Assembly (NCBI GenBank): GCA_013288805.1
Contig: JABDBE010000024.1
Location: forward strand, 1 to 39,404
Reading direction: 5' to 3'
Source: Acidobacteriota bacterium
GTDB taxonomy: Bacteria; Acidobacteriota; Terriglobia; Terriglobales; Acidobacteriaceae
DNA length: 39,404 nt
Below are positions 1 through 10,771 of the stretch, one piece after another. Made by a program: the position numbers and the translations under genes. The notes under the pieces are model-generated. The model saw nothing but the letters and a program-made list of their open reading frames with translations, made no database searches and was not told the origin of the DNA. The number at the start of each line of letters is the position of its first letter. Position 1 is the stretch's first letter.

Positions 1-606
1 GGTTTGGTGGTTACCGCGCAGCTCAACCCAATGGCTTCCTCATACCATGTGGATAAGGTCGTTGTGATGTGGGGTATGACGGCGTTGGTGATGGCCATCA
101 CCGTTGACCGGATCCTGAACGGGCTGACGCGTCCCTTCTGGGGATGGGTCTCGGACAATATCGGCCGTGAGAACGCCATCTTCATCGCCTTCGTCCTGGA
201 GGCGATCGCGGTGTTTGCCTTACTCCAATTAATCAGCCATCCGGTCTGGTTCGTTGCGCTGTCAGGCCTGTGCTTCTTTGCCTGGGGCAATATTTTCTCG
301 TTGTTCCCCTCGATCACGGGCGACCTGTACGGAAATAAGTGGGCGACGACCAACTATGGAATCGTGTACACGGCTAAGGGTGTGGCTGCTGGTTTTGCCG
401 GCCCGGGCGCCGCTTGGTTGTTTGCCAAGACCGGCTCCTGGACAAAGGTCTTCTGGGCGATGATTGTGTGCGATCTCATTGCCGCGTTCATGGCTTTGCT
501 CTGGCTAAAGCCTTTGGCGGCTCGCGTCGTCAGAGACTCGGAGCGTTCGGTTGCGGGAACCGCGGTGACGACCGGTTCGCCAATCAAAACACGAGTAGTG
601 GCCTAA
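1..606 (+). CDS. MFS transporter, OxlT-like (oxalate/formate antiporter family), C-terminal part
   Basis: The reading frame is open at the left edge, so only about the last 200 residues are present and the start lies outside the window. The segment is very hydrophobic, with about five to six membrane helices, matching the second half of a 12-helix major facilitator. A loop of the form G-W-x-S-D-x-x-G-R-E-N (about residues 47-57) is the MFS signature loop expected between helices 8 and 9. The wording around it and the later YGIVYTAKGVAAG stretch resemble OxlT-type oxalate:formate exchangers. The hydrophilic tail after the last helix is short and variable. Substrate is inferred from family resemblance only; other monocarboxylate MFS carriers are possible. 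It converges on the chemoreceptor gene. Confidence 0.8.
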   Translation, partial: GLVVTAQLNPMASSYHVDKVVVMWGMTALVMAITVDRILNGLTRPFWGWVSDNIGRENAIFIAFVLEAIAVFALLQLISHPVWFVALSGLCFFAWGNIFSLFPSITGDLYGNKWATTNYGIVYTAKGVAAGFAGPGAAWLFAKTGSWTKVFWAMIVCDLIAAFMALLWLKPLAARVVRDSERSVAGTAVTTGSPIKTRVVA

Positions 607-627
607 CGCCAGTCGAACCGCGACAAA

Positions 628-660
628 CGCTGGAGGCTTTGTCAAAGAAGGCCTCCAGCG
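628..660. terminator. Bidirectional hairpin between convergent genes
   Basis: Perfect 10-bp inverted repeat (CGCTGGAGGC at 628-637, GCCTCCAGCG at 651-660) with a 13-nt loop, in the 58-nt gap between the converging MFS and chemoreceptor genes. There is no strong T tract on either side, so it may block read-through by structure alone or with Rho. Confidence 0.6.
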
Positions 661-664
661 CCAG

Positions 665-2299
665 TTATCCGGACGCGTGAGCTGCCATACTCTTGGTGGC
701 CAAGTTCGCGGTCCGCGTGCTTGCGCCATCAGTTTCGGAATTATTGATTTTGAACTGGCCCACTAGTTTGCGCAATCGGGTGGACGTCTCTACCAGTTGC
801 CGCACTGCCTTCTGAGTATCGGTGGCTCCGTCCGTGGTACCCTGCGCTGCCTCTGCTACTCCCGCAATGTTGCTGGTGATTTCGCCGCTGCCCTGCGCTG
901 CCTCGTTTACATTCCGCGACATCTCGTTCGTGGTCGCGTTCTGCTCCTCGACCGCCGAGGCAATCGTGCCGGAGATATCGTTGACCTGGTTGATCACCCC
1001 GCTAATGGATGCAATCGCATCCACCGCTGCCTTGGTGTCAGCTTGAATGGCTTCGATCTTATGGCTTATATCTTCGGTGGCCCTGGCGGTCTCTTTCGCC
1101 AGTTCCTTGACCTCATTGGCGACTACGGCAAATCCTTTGCCGGCCTCACCTGCGCGGGCGGCTTCGATGGTTGCGTTCAATGCCAGCAGGTTGGTCTGCT
1201 GGGCAATTGAGGTGATGACTTTAATGACCTGCCCAATCTCACTCGAGGACTCGCCCAGCTTGAACACGGTGGCAGTCGTGCTTTCAGCCACCTTAACCGC
1301 CGAGGTTGCCACCCTCGCGGCTTCAGTGGCATTCTTAGCGATCTCTTTGATGCTGCCCTCCATCTCTCCAGCTCCTGCTGCGACGGTCTGAAGGTTCTGG
1401 CTGACTGCCTGCGCCGCTTTCGAAACCACGTCGGCCTGGGCCGAGGTCTCTTCGGAACTGGCAGTGATCTGTTGGCTGGTGGTGTTCAATGCTTCGCTTG
1501 CACTGGAAACCTGTTCGGCCGTCCCCGCCACCTGAGAAATAATGTCGTGGATCTGGTCCAGGAAGGTGTTGAACCACTCCGCGAGTTCACCTAGTTCATC
1601 GTGGCTGATAATCTCCAGTCGCTTGGTCAGGTCACCATCACCTTCTGCCAGATCCTTGACCATGCGGATCATGCTGTTCAGAGCTTTGGAGACGCTGCGC
1701 ACCAGAGCCAGGCCCCAGACCATCAGCAGGAGAATTCCGACAATCACCGAAGCAAAAATGGTGGACTCAAGTCGCGCCGAATGCACTCTCACCGTGGCAG
1801 CATCGTCACTGAGCTTCTTGGCTACTTGATTCTGATCGCTATTAATGGCCTTCAGCAATGCTTCGAATGCGGGATTCGACTTTTCGATGATGGCCTGGTG
1901 CGACTCAGCGTTGCGGGCTTGCAGTACGAAATCGATAACTTGCTGGTTGGCCCGAACCAGGACAAGATATGCGGCCTTCACCCCGCCGTCGCCCGCGCCT
2001 GCCTGATCAAGTTTTGCCTGCCCATCTTTTACCAGTGACTGGTTTTGTTGGATCAATGATTCCATGACGTCGGGATCGTTCGCCTGCACCAGTTTTTGCG
2101 TGATTCCTTGAACTTTCACCGCCAGGTCCAACAGTTCAAAGGAATGCTGGGTCTGCTCCCGTGCGGCTGCGGCAACGCTCTGGGCCGAACTAGCAGAAAC
2201 CTCGAGCAAATATGCCAATCCGAGAACGGCAGCCGCCGTGATCGCCACCGATGCCCCGACCACCAAAATCATGCGGCGAGCAGTGCCTTGATTTCTCAT
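665..2299 (-). CDS. Methyl-accepting chemotaxis protein
   Basis: Chemoreceptor of 544 aa from the chosen ATG. Residues 10-31 form a first membrane helix; about 32-178 is a helical extracytoplasmic domain of four-helix-bundle character; about 180-200 is the second membrane helix, followed by a HAMP domain (about 201-255) and a long signalling coiled coil. The conserved hairpin tip that binds CheA/CheW is plain ([19 protein letters not shown]). A longer open frame runs upstream to 2452, but the chosen start gives a typical short N-terminus before helix 1, and the upstream extension overlaps the preceding gene out of frame. It starts 25 nt after the stop of the secreted sensor-like gene on the same strand, so the two are probably co-transcribed. 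No C-terminal NWETF-type receptor tether is visible. Confidence 0.93.
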   Translation of the reverse strand: MRNQGTARRMILVVGASVAITAAAVLGLAYLLEVSASSAQSVAAAAREQTQHSFELLDLAVKVQGITQKLVQANDPDVMESLIQQNQSLVKDGQAKLDQAGAGDGGVKAAYLVLVRANQQVIDFVLQARNAESHQAIIEKSNPAFEALLKAINSDQNQVAKKLSDDAATVRVHSARLESTIFASVIVGILLLMVWGLALVRSVSKALNSMIRMVKDLAEGDGDLTKRLEIISHDELGELAEWFNTFLDQIHDIISQVAGTAEQVSSASEALNTTSQQITASSEETSAQADVVSKAAQAVSQNLQTVAAGAGEMEGSIKEIAKNATEAARVATSAVKVAESTTATVFKLGESSSEIGQVIKVITSIAQQTNLLALNATIEAARAGEAGKGFAVVANEVKELAKETARATEDISHKIEAIQADTKAAVDAIASISGVINQVNDISGTIASAVEEQNATTNEMSRNVNEAAQGSGEITSNIAGVAEAAQGTTDGATDTQKAVRQLVETSTRLRKLVGQFKINNSETDGASTRTANLATKSMAAHASG

Positions 2300-2324
2300 A
2301 ACCTGGGACGCTCCATTTGCGGAT

Positions 2325-2885
2325 CTAATTGCGAAGCTTGTCCACCCGCAAACCGAAGACGATCGATCCGATAGGCTTTCCATCGTCGAGCACCGGCAGC
2401 CCAACCTGGATAAGCTGCTGGCCCGTGGAATCATCCACCTTAACCGAACCAATCCAGGTGCCTCCGGTCATCGGCACTTCGTGCTTGGGCATGCCTTTAT
2501 GCGTCCAGTGTTCGGTCTTGGCGTCGAATCCAACTTTGGAGCCATCCGCTCCCGAGACAAAGACTTTTGCGATGGTGTCGTCAGCGCTCTTTTTCGCTTT
2601 CAGATATTCCGATAGTGGCGTCTTCGCGGTGGCGCGGACGAAGGGATCGAGCACGGTAAGGCTGTGCCACTGGTCGTTGGTCATGGCCGCCGCCTCGGCG
2701 CTTGCCGGAGCCGCGTTGTGGGCCTTTACCTCTTTCACAATCTCCGAATCGGTGCTGAACGCTGCCAACTGCTTGATCTTGGCATCCAGTTTCACCTTGA
2801 TCTCGGGTGGGGCCTGGCCAAGACCGGCGCTCACGCAAATCAAAATCATCAAGCATGGCGTAAACGCATTCTTCCATGCAGTCAT
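2325..2885 (-). CDS. Secreted Cache/PDC-like sensor protein upstream of chemoreceptor
   Basis: Predicted 186-aa exported protein. The ATG at 2885 is preceded by AGGAG at good spacing, and the first about 23 residues form a signal peptide (positive start, hydrophobic core, ending near GLGQA). The C-terminal half ([13 protein letters not shown], then [20 protein letters not shown]) resembles the small-molecule binding fold of Cache/PDC sensors, in which a repeated 'G.pv.d..g..iG.i' strand pair is typical. It has no membrane anchor of its own after signal cleavage. It lies directly upstream of the chemoreceptor, so a periplasmic ligand-binding partner for that receptor is a reasonable inference. 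The fold call is by eye and moderate. Confidence 0.75.
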   Translation of the reverse strand: MTAWKNAFTPCLMILICVSAGLGQAPPEIKVKLDAKIKQLAAFSTDSEIVKEVKAHNAAPASAEAAAMTNDQWHSLTVLDPFVRATAKTPLSEYLKAKKSADDTIAKVFVSGADGSKVGFDAKTEHWTHKGMPKHEVPMTGGTWIGSVKVDDSTGQQLIQVGLPVLDDGKPIGSIVFGLRVDKLRN

Positions 2886-3083
2886 AATCAATTCTCCTGA
2901 AGCCGCGTTATGGACGAGCCACCATGGCACGTCACTTTATCCGGCACACTGTTTCCACGGTTTTGCACCATGCATTGTCCTTGATGAAGTGTTTATCGGC
3001 GCGATGCGAGAGAACCTTTAGACGCAGTGATTTGACTGGAAGGAGGGAAGGGATCCACACGGAAGGTCGTTGTTCAGGCTGAA

Positions 3084-4409
3084 CTATGCTGGCAAGTGCT
3101 CGCCGCGGGTCTCCGCAGCGAATGGAATCAAAAGCAGTCCAAGCGCGAAAGCAACGGAAGTCATCGCCACAGGAGTTCCGAGTGATCCGAAGTGCCGGAC
3201 GCCCGCTCCTACCAGGAAAGTAATTCCAGCCCCGCCAAATCGTGCAAACGAAGTCGAAAAGGCGAAGGCGCTGGCCCGGCACTCCGTAGGATATTGCTCA
3301 GGCAGCCAAAGAGTGTACACGGCAAAGTTGGCCCCGCCTAATCCCAGGAAAAAGAGACAAACGAAAAACCATGGTAGTGCAGCAGCTCCCAGATAGAAAA
3401 CTTTGCCGAACGTGAGCGCAATGAACACCATCATGAGAGTGAAGAAAACCGCCAGCGCCCCGCGTCGTCCTACGCGCTCTGCCAGCCACGGCATGGCCAG
3501 ACAGCCGAGAATCGTGGCAAACGAGACCAGCATGATGCCCCAGGAGGCGAGCTGCGCCGCCTGAGGACCCGCACGACCACCCGCTTCCGCGATCGACGTG
3601 ATGGCAGCCGGGACATAAACAGTTCCAGCCCATAGACCACAGATGGAAGCCAGCATGAGAAGAGAATTGATTATGGTGCGACGGCGCCACACGGGTGAAA
3701 ACAGCGTCGCTAGAGGACGCCAAACCGCCCAGGCGCGGACAACGTTTTCTTTCTTGGTCCACGCGGCAGGCTCCGTGACCCCGTGTCGCACCCAGGCCAA
3801 CAGCAGTGCCGGCAATCCCCCGACAATGAACATGGCGCGCCATCCAAAACGGCTGCCAATGGCATAGTTTGCCAGGGCGGCGAGAAATATGCCGACGTAA
3901 TATCCCGTGTGCATCAGCCCCGCGCCTACGCGTCGGCGACTCTCCGGCCACTCCTCGGCCACGAACGTCCCGCCCATGGCCCATTCTCCGCCGATACCGA
4001 CACCGGCAAGCAGGCGAAGAATCGCCAGTTGCCACACTCCGGTAACGAACGCGCTTAAAAAAGTGAATGCCGAATACCACAGGATGGTCAGCATGAGGGT
4101 GCGCACGCGGCCAAATTTGTCTCCAATCGGCCCCCAGAGGAACGCAAGTCCCCAACCAATCAGGAACAAAGCGAACAGCAAGCCTCCGTAAAGTCCGACG
4201 TTGCCTTTGGTAGCGGGGATGCCGGTGCGGGGGAGCAATTCGCGCAGCGAGGGTACCAACACAAGCGCATAAACAAACGAGTCCATGCCGTCCAGTGTCC
4301 AGCCGCCCCACGAGGCCCAGAAACCGCGAATTTGATTCCGAGTGAGAGCTGGGGATGGAGATAGGGCGGAGACGGACTGAGTCGCGTGGTTCGCGGCGGG
4401 GTGGGGCAT
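3084..4409 (-). CDS. MFS transporter (AAHS/sialate-sugar type)
   Basis: Full-length 441-aa major facilitator with about 12 hydrophobic segments. Motif A occurs in the first half (G-P-I-G-D-K-F-G-R-V-R) and its degenerate partner in the second half (LAERVGRRGAL). The segment GIGGEWAMGGTFVAEEWP matches the helix 4-5 region of the aromatic-acid:H+ symporter and NanT-like group. A soluble N-terminal stretch of about 25 residues precedes helix 1. The ATG at 4409 has only a weak ribosome site. It stands alone on the minus strand, with gaps of 136 nt upstream and about 200 nt downstream. Substrate cannot be told from the sequence. Confidence 0.88.
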   Translation of the reverse strand: MPHPAANHATQSVSALSPSPALTRNQIRGFWASWGGWTLDGMDSFVYALVLVPSLRELLPRTGIPATKGNVGLYGGLLFALFLIGWGLAFLWGPIGDKFGRVRTLMLTILWYSAFTFLSAFVTGVWQLAILRLLAGVGIGGEWAMGGTFVAEEWPESRRRVGAGLMHTGYYVGIFLAALANYAIGSRFGWRAMFIVGGLPALLLAWVRHGVTEPAAWTKKENVVRAWAVWRPLATLFSPVWRRRTIINSLLMLASICGLWAGTVYVPAAITSIAEAGGRAGPQAAQLASWGIMLVSFATILGCLAMPWLAERVGRRGALAVFFTLMMVFIALTFGKVFYLGAAALPWFFVCLFFLGLGGANFAVYTLWLPEQYPTECRASAFAFSTSFARFGGAGITFLVGAGVRHFGSLGTPVAMTSVAFALGLLLIPFAAETRGEHLPA

Positions 4410-4545
4410 GACAGTGGGAAACTATACCAAAAACCTGTTTGACTGTCGGGAAATATATTGAACACAAGTTCTCAATCGTTGATTCGCGGCAAGGCAGGCT
4501 TTCTATTGAAATTTCGCGGAGAGAAGGTTCGTTCAGGCCGGATTT

Positions 4546-5031
4546 TTAACTGTGGATCTGAAGCGAGATCACGATCAGCATGCCCTCAAAGAACAGCCTG
4601 ACCTCAATGGTAGGGGAGTCAGACGAAGAGTGAAGCGTATAGTCACTGCCGGTGACCACCGTGGGCGGGGAGAGCATGCAACCTTCCGCCAGACCGGCAA
4701 TCTTGTTTTTGAAGTTACCAGCCGCCATATTGCAAACTTCGCCGAGCGCGTCCGAGACTTCGGGGCCGACCTTGTCCAGGTCCACGCCCAACATTTTGGA
4801 GGCCATCAGCGCGGCCGCTTTCCCGTGGCAGCGGACGCTGAGCAGTCCGCACAGATGCCCAGCTAGGCCTACCATGGCGGTGTAGTCCGGCGCTGTTTCT
4901 TCGCCATCTATCGGTGAGGTCAATTGGCAGCCCAGCATGAGTTCAAAGACTTCCCGCACCGCCATTTCGAGGAGGGGAGTCCAACTTTCGTGGTTGCGGT
5001 TGGCGGCCAGTACCGGACTGTGCGAGTTCAT
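4546..5031 (-). CDS. cheX: CheX-type chemotaxis phosphatase domain protein
   Basis: A 161-aa soluble protein of CheX/CheC type. The central helix carries the ExxN phosphatase signature (E98 and N101 in EVCNMAAGN), which in this family inserts a Glu/Asn pair into the acceptor site of phospho-CheY and speeds its dephosphorylation. One such motif is present, as in CheX rather than the doubled motif of CheC. Its ATG overlaps the stop of the cheY-like gene in an ATGA arrangement, so the two are translationally coupled and a CheY/CheX switch-off pair is strongly implied. Length fits the family. Confidence 0.85.
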   Translation of the reverse strand: MNSHSPVLAANRNHESWTPLLEMAVREVFELMLGCQLTSPIDGEETAPDYTAMVGLAGHLCGLLSVRCHGKAAALMASKMLGVDLDKVGPEVSDALGEVCNMAAGNFKNKIAGLAEGCMLSPPTVVTGSDYTLHSSSDSPTIEVRLFFEGMLIVISLQIHS

Positions 5032-5411
5032 GACTTACCTGCCAGAACCGGCACCACATGTTCCCGAACCTGCTCCGGCGTGAATGGCTTCCGAATGTAG
5101 CCACGCGCGCCCGAGGACAAGGCCTGGACGACGTGCGACTCACTGCCTTCGGTTGTAATCATGACCACTGGGACGTCTTTTGCGTTAGGCACGCCCGGAA
5201 GCTGCTTGATGAATTCCAGTCCGTCCATGACCGGCATGTTGACATCGCAAAGGATCAGATCGACCTGATTCTCCTGAAGGACAACCAGTGCCTCCGCCCC
5301 GTTTCCGGCTTCCAGGACCGGAGCCAGATCGATGCCCGCCTGGCGTAGTGAACGCTCCACAATCTTTCGCATGACCGAGGAGTCGTCGATGATAAGAGCA
5401 CGTATCGGCAT
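5028..5411 (-). CDS. CheY-like single-domain response regulator
   Basis: Stand-alone receiver domain of 127 aa. Acidic pocket D9-D10, phospho-acceptor D56 (CDVNMP), T86/T87 and K108 (RKPF) are all present, so it should be phosphorylatable. There is no output domain. The in-frame start at 5411 was preferred over 5435 because MPIRALIIDD begins the first strand directly. It is followed by the CheX-like gene with a 4-nt overlap. No CheA or CheW is in the window, so its kinase must be encoded elsewhere. It might serve the chemoreceptor 3 kb away, but that is inference. Confidence 0.92.
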   Translation of the reverse strand: MPIRALIIDDSSVMRKIVERSLRQAGIDLAPVLEAGNGAEALVVLQENQVDLILCDVNMPVMDGLEFIKQLPGVPNAKDVPVVMITTEGSESHVVQALSSGARGYIRKPFTPEQVREHVVPVLAGKS

Positions 5412-5591
5412 AAGGCTGTACCCGGCGCAACGCAATTAAGCGTTCGCTTTGGGTTATATCGGCGCGGGATGACAGAACTTTAGGAAGGCGGGGCCGCAGG
5501 GGAATTGTCAGTCGCGCCGATCCCTAGCGAATCGCGCACGAGCCGTAAAGATGTCTAAGAGGGCTCAGGTTGGATCGCACTGCGTGAAAAG

Positions 5592-5668
<77 letters not shown>

Positions 5669-6237
5669 CTATGAATTAAATTAGCGTGATATGGAGCAAA
5701 AGTCTACTCGTAACGCGCGAAGCGCTTGATCCGATTCGCAACCGGATGCGGGCAGCGCGTGGGTGCATCGGTTCGGTTCGCGGGTCTATTGCGGAGCAAA
5801 CAGTCAACTCCTCCCGCCGCCAGATCGAGAGTCCGGCGGATCCCAGAGCGAGCAGGCGGGTTTAACCTAACCTGTCTATGCGAATGCAGGCGAGCATTGT
5901 ATAGTTATAGTTCCCGCTCCATCCTGTTCGATTTGCGGAGAATCGAGCATCACCGGCGCTTACTTCAGGGATGCTGAGGATAGCTTGAGCGTCCGACCAA
6001 CGCTGGATGGGCGGAAATCGCTTAGCTAAGTGTTGCATACGAAAGCTTTTGCTTGGATCGGCAAGGGCGAGAACGGTTTGAACACGGCTCGCAATTGAGA
6101 TATCCGGATTACAAAACAGCACGACGAACGCCGGACCTGCTCCTTATTTGTTGCTACAGAGGCGTCTGGGTCCGAAACGTGGCCTCCCCCTCGGTCTCGT
6201 TGGCGATGCGGTTTGTCTTCGACACGCGAGGAGACCG
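5669..6237. other. Intergenic region, no convincing gene
   Basis: A 569-nt stretch between tRNA-Cys and the glycosyltransferase start. Several short open frames cross it on both strands, but none has a ribosome site plus a protein-like composition. It presumably holds promoters for tRNA-Cys (leftward) and the glycosyltransferase (rightward). I see no repeat or clear RNA fold. Confidence 0.5.
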
Positions 6238-7413
6238 ATGATTCCCAGTATCAGCGATGTGGTTCTTGCCGTCGCCGCCATCCCATTCATCTACTATCTG
6301 ATTGCGCTGTTCAGTTCGTGGCAATTCTTTCGGCGTACTGGGCCGCGAAGCGTCGCCAATCATAACTTCACCCCACCCGTGAGTAATCTGAAGCCGATTC
6401 GCGGGCTTGATCCTGACGCTTACGAGAACTTCGCCAGTTTCTGCAAGCAAGACTATCCCGATTACGAGGTGCTCTTTTGTGTGGGCAACGAGGATGACCC
6501 GGTTCTCCCCGTATTGCAAAAGCTGGCTCACGATTTTCCCGAACGTCGCATTCGGGTGCTGTTCGGCTCAGGCGGAAGGGGGTCGAACGATAAAGTAGTC
6601 AAGCTGGCCCGGTTGGTCAGTGAAGCTCAGCACGAAGTGGTTGTCATTAGCGACAGTGATGTTCGGGTGCGGCCCGACTACCTGCGGACCGTGGTTGCTC
6701 CACTGGCAGGTCCTAAGGTGGGCGCTGTGACCTGTTTTTATGCGCCGATCGAAGATAAAACCCTGACTGACAGCCTGCAGACGATTGGGATGTTTTCAGA
6801 TTTCTACGCTGGCATCCTTGTCGCGCGTCAGCTCGACGGAGTGAAGTTTGCGCTGGGGCCGACCATCGCCACGACGCGCACACGATTGGCTGGATTCGGC
6901 GGCTACCAAGCGATTGATAACCGCCCCGCCGATGATCTGCTCGTAGGCCGCCTCATTGCTGAACAGGGCTACCAAGTTGAACTCCTACCCTATACGATTT
7001 CGACGGTCGCCGATTACGGATCCCTGCGCGACCTCTTCCATAAGCGTCTGCGCTGGATTGTGGTCATGCGCCATATGCGGCCTTGGGGACATCTCGGATT
7101 GCTTCTCACTCAGGGGCTGCCATGGTCTTTGGTGGCGATAGCTATCCATCCGTCAGCAGGGGTTGCGCTTGGTTATCTCGGTGCGTACCTAGGTCTGCGC
7201 TTGGCTATGACGTGGATGGTCGGCATATGGGGTTTGAAGCAAAGTTCGCTCTGGAAGAAGTTAGGACTGATTCCTGTCTGGGATGGCTTGGCTTTTCTTA
7301 TTTGGCTAACCAGTTTTGCCCGCAACAGCATTCGCTGGCGGGATGGAGAATATTACATCCGCGACGGACGGCTCGTGCCGGTGAATCCACCCAGCGTTGA
7401 GCCGGCCGCCTGA
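6238..7413 (+). CDS. HpnI / ceramide glucosyltransferase-like glycosyltransferase (GT21 type)
   Basis: A 391-aa membrane-bound processive-type glycosyltransferase. N-terminal membrane helix at about 8-28, then a GT-A fold: KPIRGLDP (51-58), SDSDVRV (139-145, the DxD-like metal and nucleotide site), ADDLLVG (231-237) and the (K/R)RLRW motif (269-273) that replaces Q/RxxRW of this family. C-terminal membrane helices follow (about 285-365). The start at 6238 has GAGGAG seven bases upstream; an upstream in-frame ATG at 6148 adds a non-conserved stretch and is rejected. Relatives glucosylate ceramide or modify hopanoids (HpnI adds N-acetylglucosamine to bacteriohopanetetrol). No other hopanoid genes are here, so the acceptor lipid is open. 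It converges on sqdB with a 12-nt gap, which suggests a shared glycolipid role. Confidence 0.85.
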   Translation: MIPSISDVVLAVAAIPFIYYLIALFSSWQFFRRTGPRSVANHNFTPPVSNLKPIRGLDPDAYENFASFCKQDYPDYEVLFCVGNEDDPVLPVLQKLAHDFPERRIRVLFGSGGRGSNDKVVKLARLVSEAQHEVVVISDSDVRVRPDYLRTVVAPLAGPKVGAVTCFYAPIEDKTLTDSLQTIGMFSDFYAGILVARQLDGVKFALGPTIATTRTRLAGFGGYQAIDNRPADDLLVGRLIAEQGYQVELLPYTISTVADYGSLRDLFHKRLRWIVVMRHMRPWGHLGLLLTQGLPWSLVAIAIHPSAGVALGYLGAYLGLRLAMTWMVGIWGLKQSSLWKKLGLIPVWDGLAFLIWLTSFARNSIRWRDGEYYIRDGRLVPVNPPSVEPAA

Positions 7414-7425
7414 GTCGGCTTGGCG

Positions 7426-8751
<1,326 letters not shown>

Positions 8752-8875
8752 TTACTGAAAATGATTAAGGTAAAATTCGCCACCCTTACCGAACTGAGAT
8801 GCACCTGAAACGACTAGGGTCGAACAGTTTTTTGTCCTGCCCCACGTTTTCCGATACTTGAGGTTAACAAACATT

Positions 8876-10771
8876 TTAAAACACTGCTGACGTCGTTGGG
8901 GTTTCGCCCCGAGAAATAGCGATGGGATGATTAGTTAGAACGACCTTGCCGCCGCTTTCCGCCACCAGGTTCAGGTCCGCCGCGCCCACCAGCGATTCCA
9001 GTTGAGGCACCACGCTTTGCTTGGCCACGATGTAGGAGCGCTCCGGCTTGAGCCAGAGATTCTTGAATTGCGCATCGTCGATAAACACATCGGGCGCGCC
9101 GGGAGCGTAGGCCCCATATTCCAGATTGAAGAATCGGCCGTTGCGAAGCAGCGCGGTGCGGTTCATGTAGAAGAAGATGGAAGAGAACGTGTAATAGTGG
9201 TGATCGATAATCAGTGTGCCATCCGGCGATTTCAAAAGCGCCTCCGCCAGCGGCCGCGAGGACATAAACGGATCGAACACAGCCATAGCCATGCGGGCGG
9301 CATGGAAGAACAGAACCATCATCAGCGCAGCCGCAAGAAATGCGCGCTGGTTGGTGAATTTCCAGATCGCCAGCGCGCCAAGGCAAAAGGCAATTGCTGC
9401 CACTAGTAGAGGCGTCCTCAGATACGCAAACGAGGCCAGTGTGAGGTCCTGCATGTGCCCCAGCGAAAGCTTATAGGCGCCGGGATGTTGGCTCAGCGCC
9501 TGGGAAATGTCTCCGGGCGCGGGAAGGTCGCGGGTGAGAAAAAACAGAGACAAGGTAATCAGCCCCGCACACGTGGCAATCACGGTAAGCGCGCGCGTAC
9601 CACGGTTAATCCAGTCTCCTCCCATCGCCATCGCCGAACCTAACAGCAGAGCCAGAGCGGGATAGCAGGGCATCGAATAGTATTCCTGCGTCGTCGAGAA
9701 CGTGAAGAAGATCAGCACAAAGCCCGTCAAACAGAGCGCCAGAAGCCGGGTTCGTCCCGCACGATCGACGGGTTTAAAGGAAAGCTTGGTAATGGCCGGA
9801 AGATAAACACTCCAAGGAAACAGCCAAACCAAATGCAACAGCCAGAAGTAAAGGCGCGGGACAGTGTTGTAATCTCGCGGATAGCGCAGGTTCAGAAAGC
9901 GGAGCAGTTGCTCGTTGATGAAGAAGAACCAGAGAAACCCGTGATATTGCCCGGGCCCGCTGTGCAGCGTGAAGTCGAAGTAAGGAGGATTGCGCAGCGT
10001 AGCCAGAATATGCCAGGGCGCGGCGATCAACAGCATGATTAGCAATCCGCTGAAGGGGCGCAGCTTCTGCCAGGTGTTGGCAGAAAAGAGCTGATGCGTG
10101 ATCCAAAGATAAATGACACCAGCCGCCAACGGAAACAGCACACCGATCAAGCTCTTCAGCAGGAGACCCAGCCCGAGGTTCGCGGCCAGCACAAAAGCCC
10201 AAAATCGCGGATGAGGTTCCTCTTCGTCCAGAGCGCGAAGAAAGGCCCACATGCCCAGAGCGACCGTGAAGGTCAGCATGACATCAGGGATCAGAACCCG
10301 GGTGAACAAAAACAGCCCAATGCACGTGGCCATGCACAGACCAGCATAGAATCCCGCACGCTTGCCGAAAGCCCATGCGCCGAAAGCCGCCGTCAACAGG
10401 CAAAGCGCCATGGCCGACAACGCGACCGGTATACGCGCGACCCAGTCGTGTACGCCGAAAATCGCGTAGCCAGTAGCCATCGCCCAGTAAATCAAGGGAG
10501 CTTTTTCCAGATAGACAACCCCGTCCAGCCGCGCCGTGACCCAGTCGCCTGAAGTCAGCATGTTCCGCGCAATCTGCGCCTGCACGGCGTCTACATCATC
10601 CATGAGAGACGGAGGAGAAACAATGCACCCAAGGTAGACAGCCCCCGCAACCAGCAACACGCCTAGATATAGGTACCAGTTTTTTCCTGTATCCAGAGAC
10701 TCGTCTCTCGGGGCGCTGCTGCCTGAATGCCCCACTTTGTCATCCACAGAAACAGCACCATCAATCCCCAT
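8876..10771 (-). CDS. ArnT/PMT-type membrane glycosyltransferase
   Basis: Multi-pass protein of about 630 aa of the dolichyl-phosphate-mannose or ArnT superfamily, which moves sugars from polyprenyl phosphate onto lipid A or protein at the outer face of the inner membrane. After a short hydrophilic head there is a membrane helix, then the first periplasmic loop with the acidic pair D-D (LMDDVDAVQAQIARN) and the family motif YLEKAPLIYW. A dozen or so hydrophobic segments and a soluble C-terminal domain of about 130 residues follow. The start is uncertain: the frame is open to 10915, overlapping asparagine synthetase; ATG at 10771 and GTG codons near 10735 are candidates, none with a strong ribosome site. 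Any start overlaps the end of the asparagine synthetase gene, so the two are probably coupled. Confidence 0.85.
   Translation of the reverse strand: MGIDGAVSVDDKVGHSGSSAPRDESLDTGKNWYLYLGVLLVAGAVYLGCIVSPPSLMDDVDAVQAQIARNMLTSGDWVTARLDGVVYLEKAPLIYWAMATGYAIFGVHDWVARIPVALSAMALCLLTAAFGAWAFGKRAGFYAGLCMATCIGLFLFTRVLIPDVMLTFTVALGMWAFLRALDEEEPHPRFWAFVLAANLGLGLLLKSLIGVLFPLAAGVIYLWITHQLFSANTWQKLRPFSGLLIMLLIAAPWHILATLRNPPYFDFTLHSGPGQYHGFLWFFFINEQLLRFLNLRYPRDYNTVPRLYFWLLHLVWLFPWSVYLPAITKLSFKPVDRAGRTRLLALCLTGFVLIFFTFSTTQEYYSMPCYPALALLLGSAMAMGGDWINRGTRALTVIATCAGLITLSLFFLTRDLPAPGDISQALSQHPGAYKLSLGHMQDLTLASFAYLRTPLLVAAIAFCLGALAIWKFTNQRAFLAAALMMVLFFHAARMAMAVFDPFMSSRPLAEALLKSPDGTLIIDHHYYTFSSIFFYMNRTALLRNGRFFNLEYGAYAPGAPDVFIDDAQFKNLWLKPERSYIVAKQSVVPQLESLVGAADLNLVAESGGKVVLTNHPIAISRGETPTTSAVF

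Noticed and set aside
5669-6237. Short frames (up to 86 codons) in the gap after tRNA-Cys
   Set aside because: No ribosome sites, biased Arg/Ser/Cys content, no recognisable fold.
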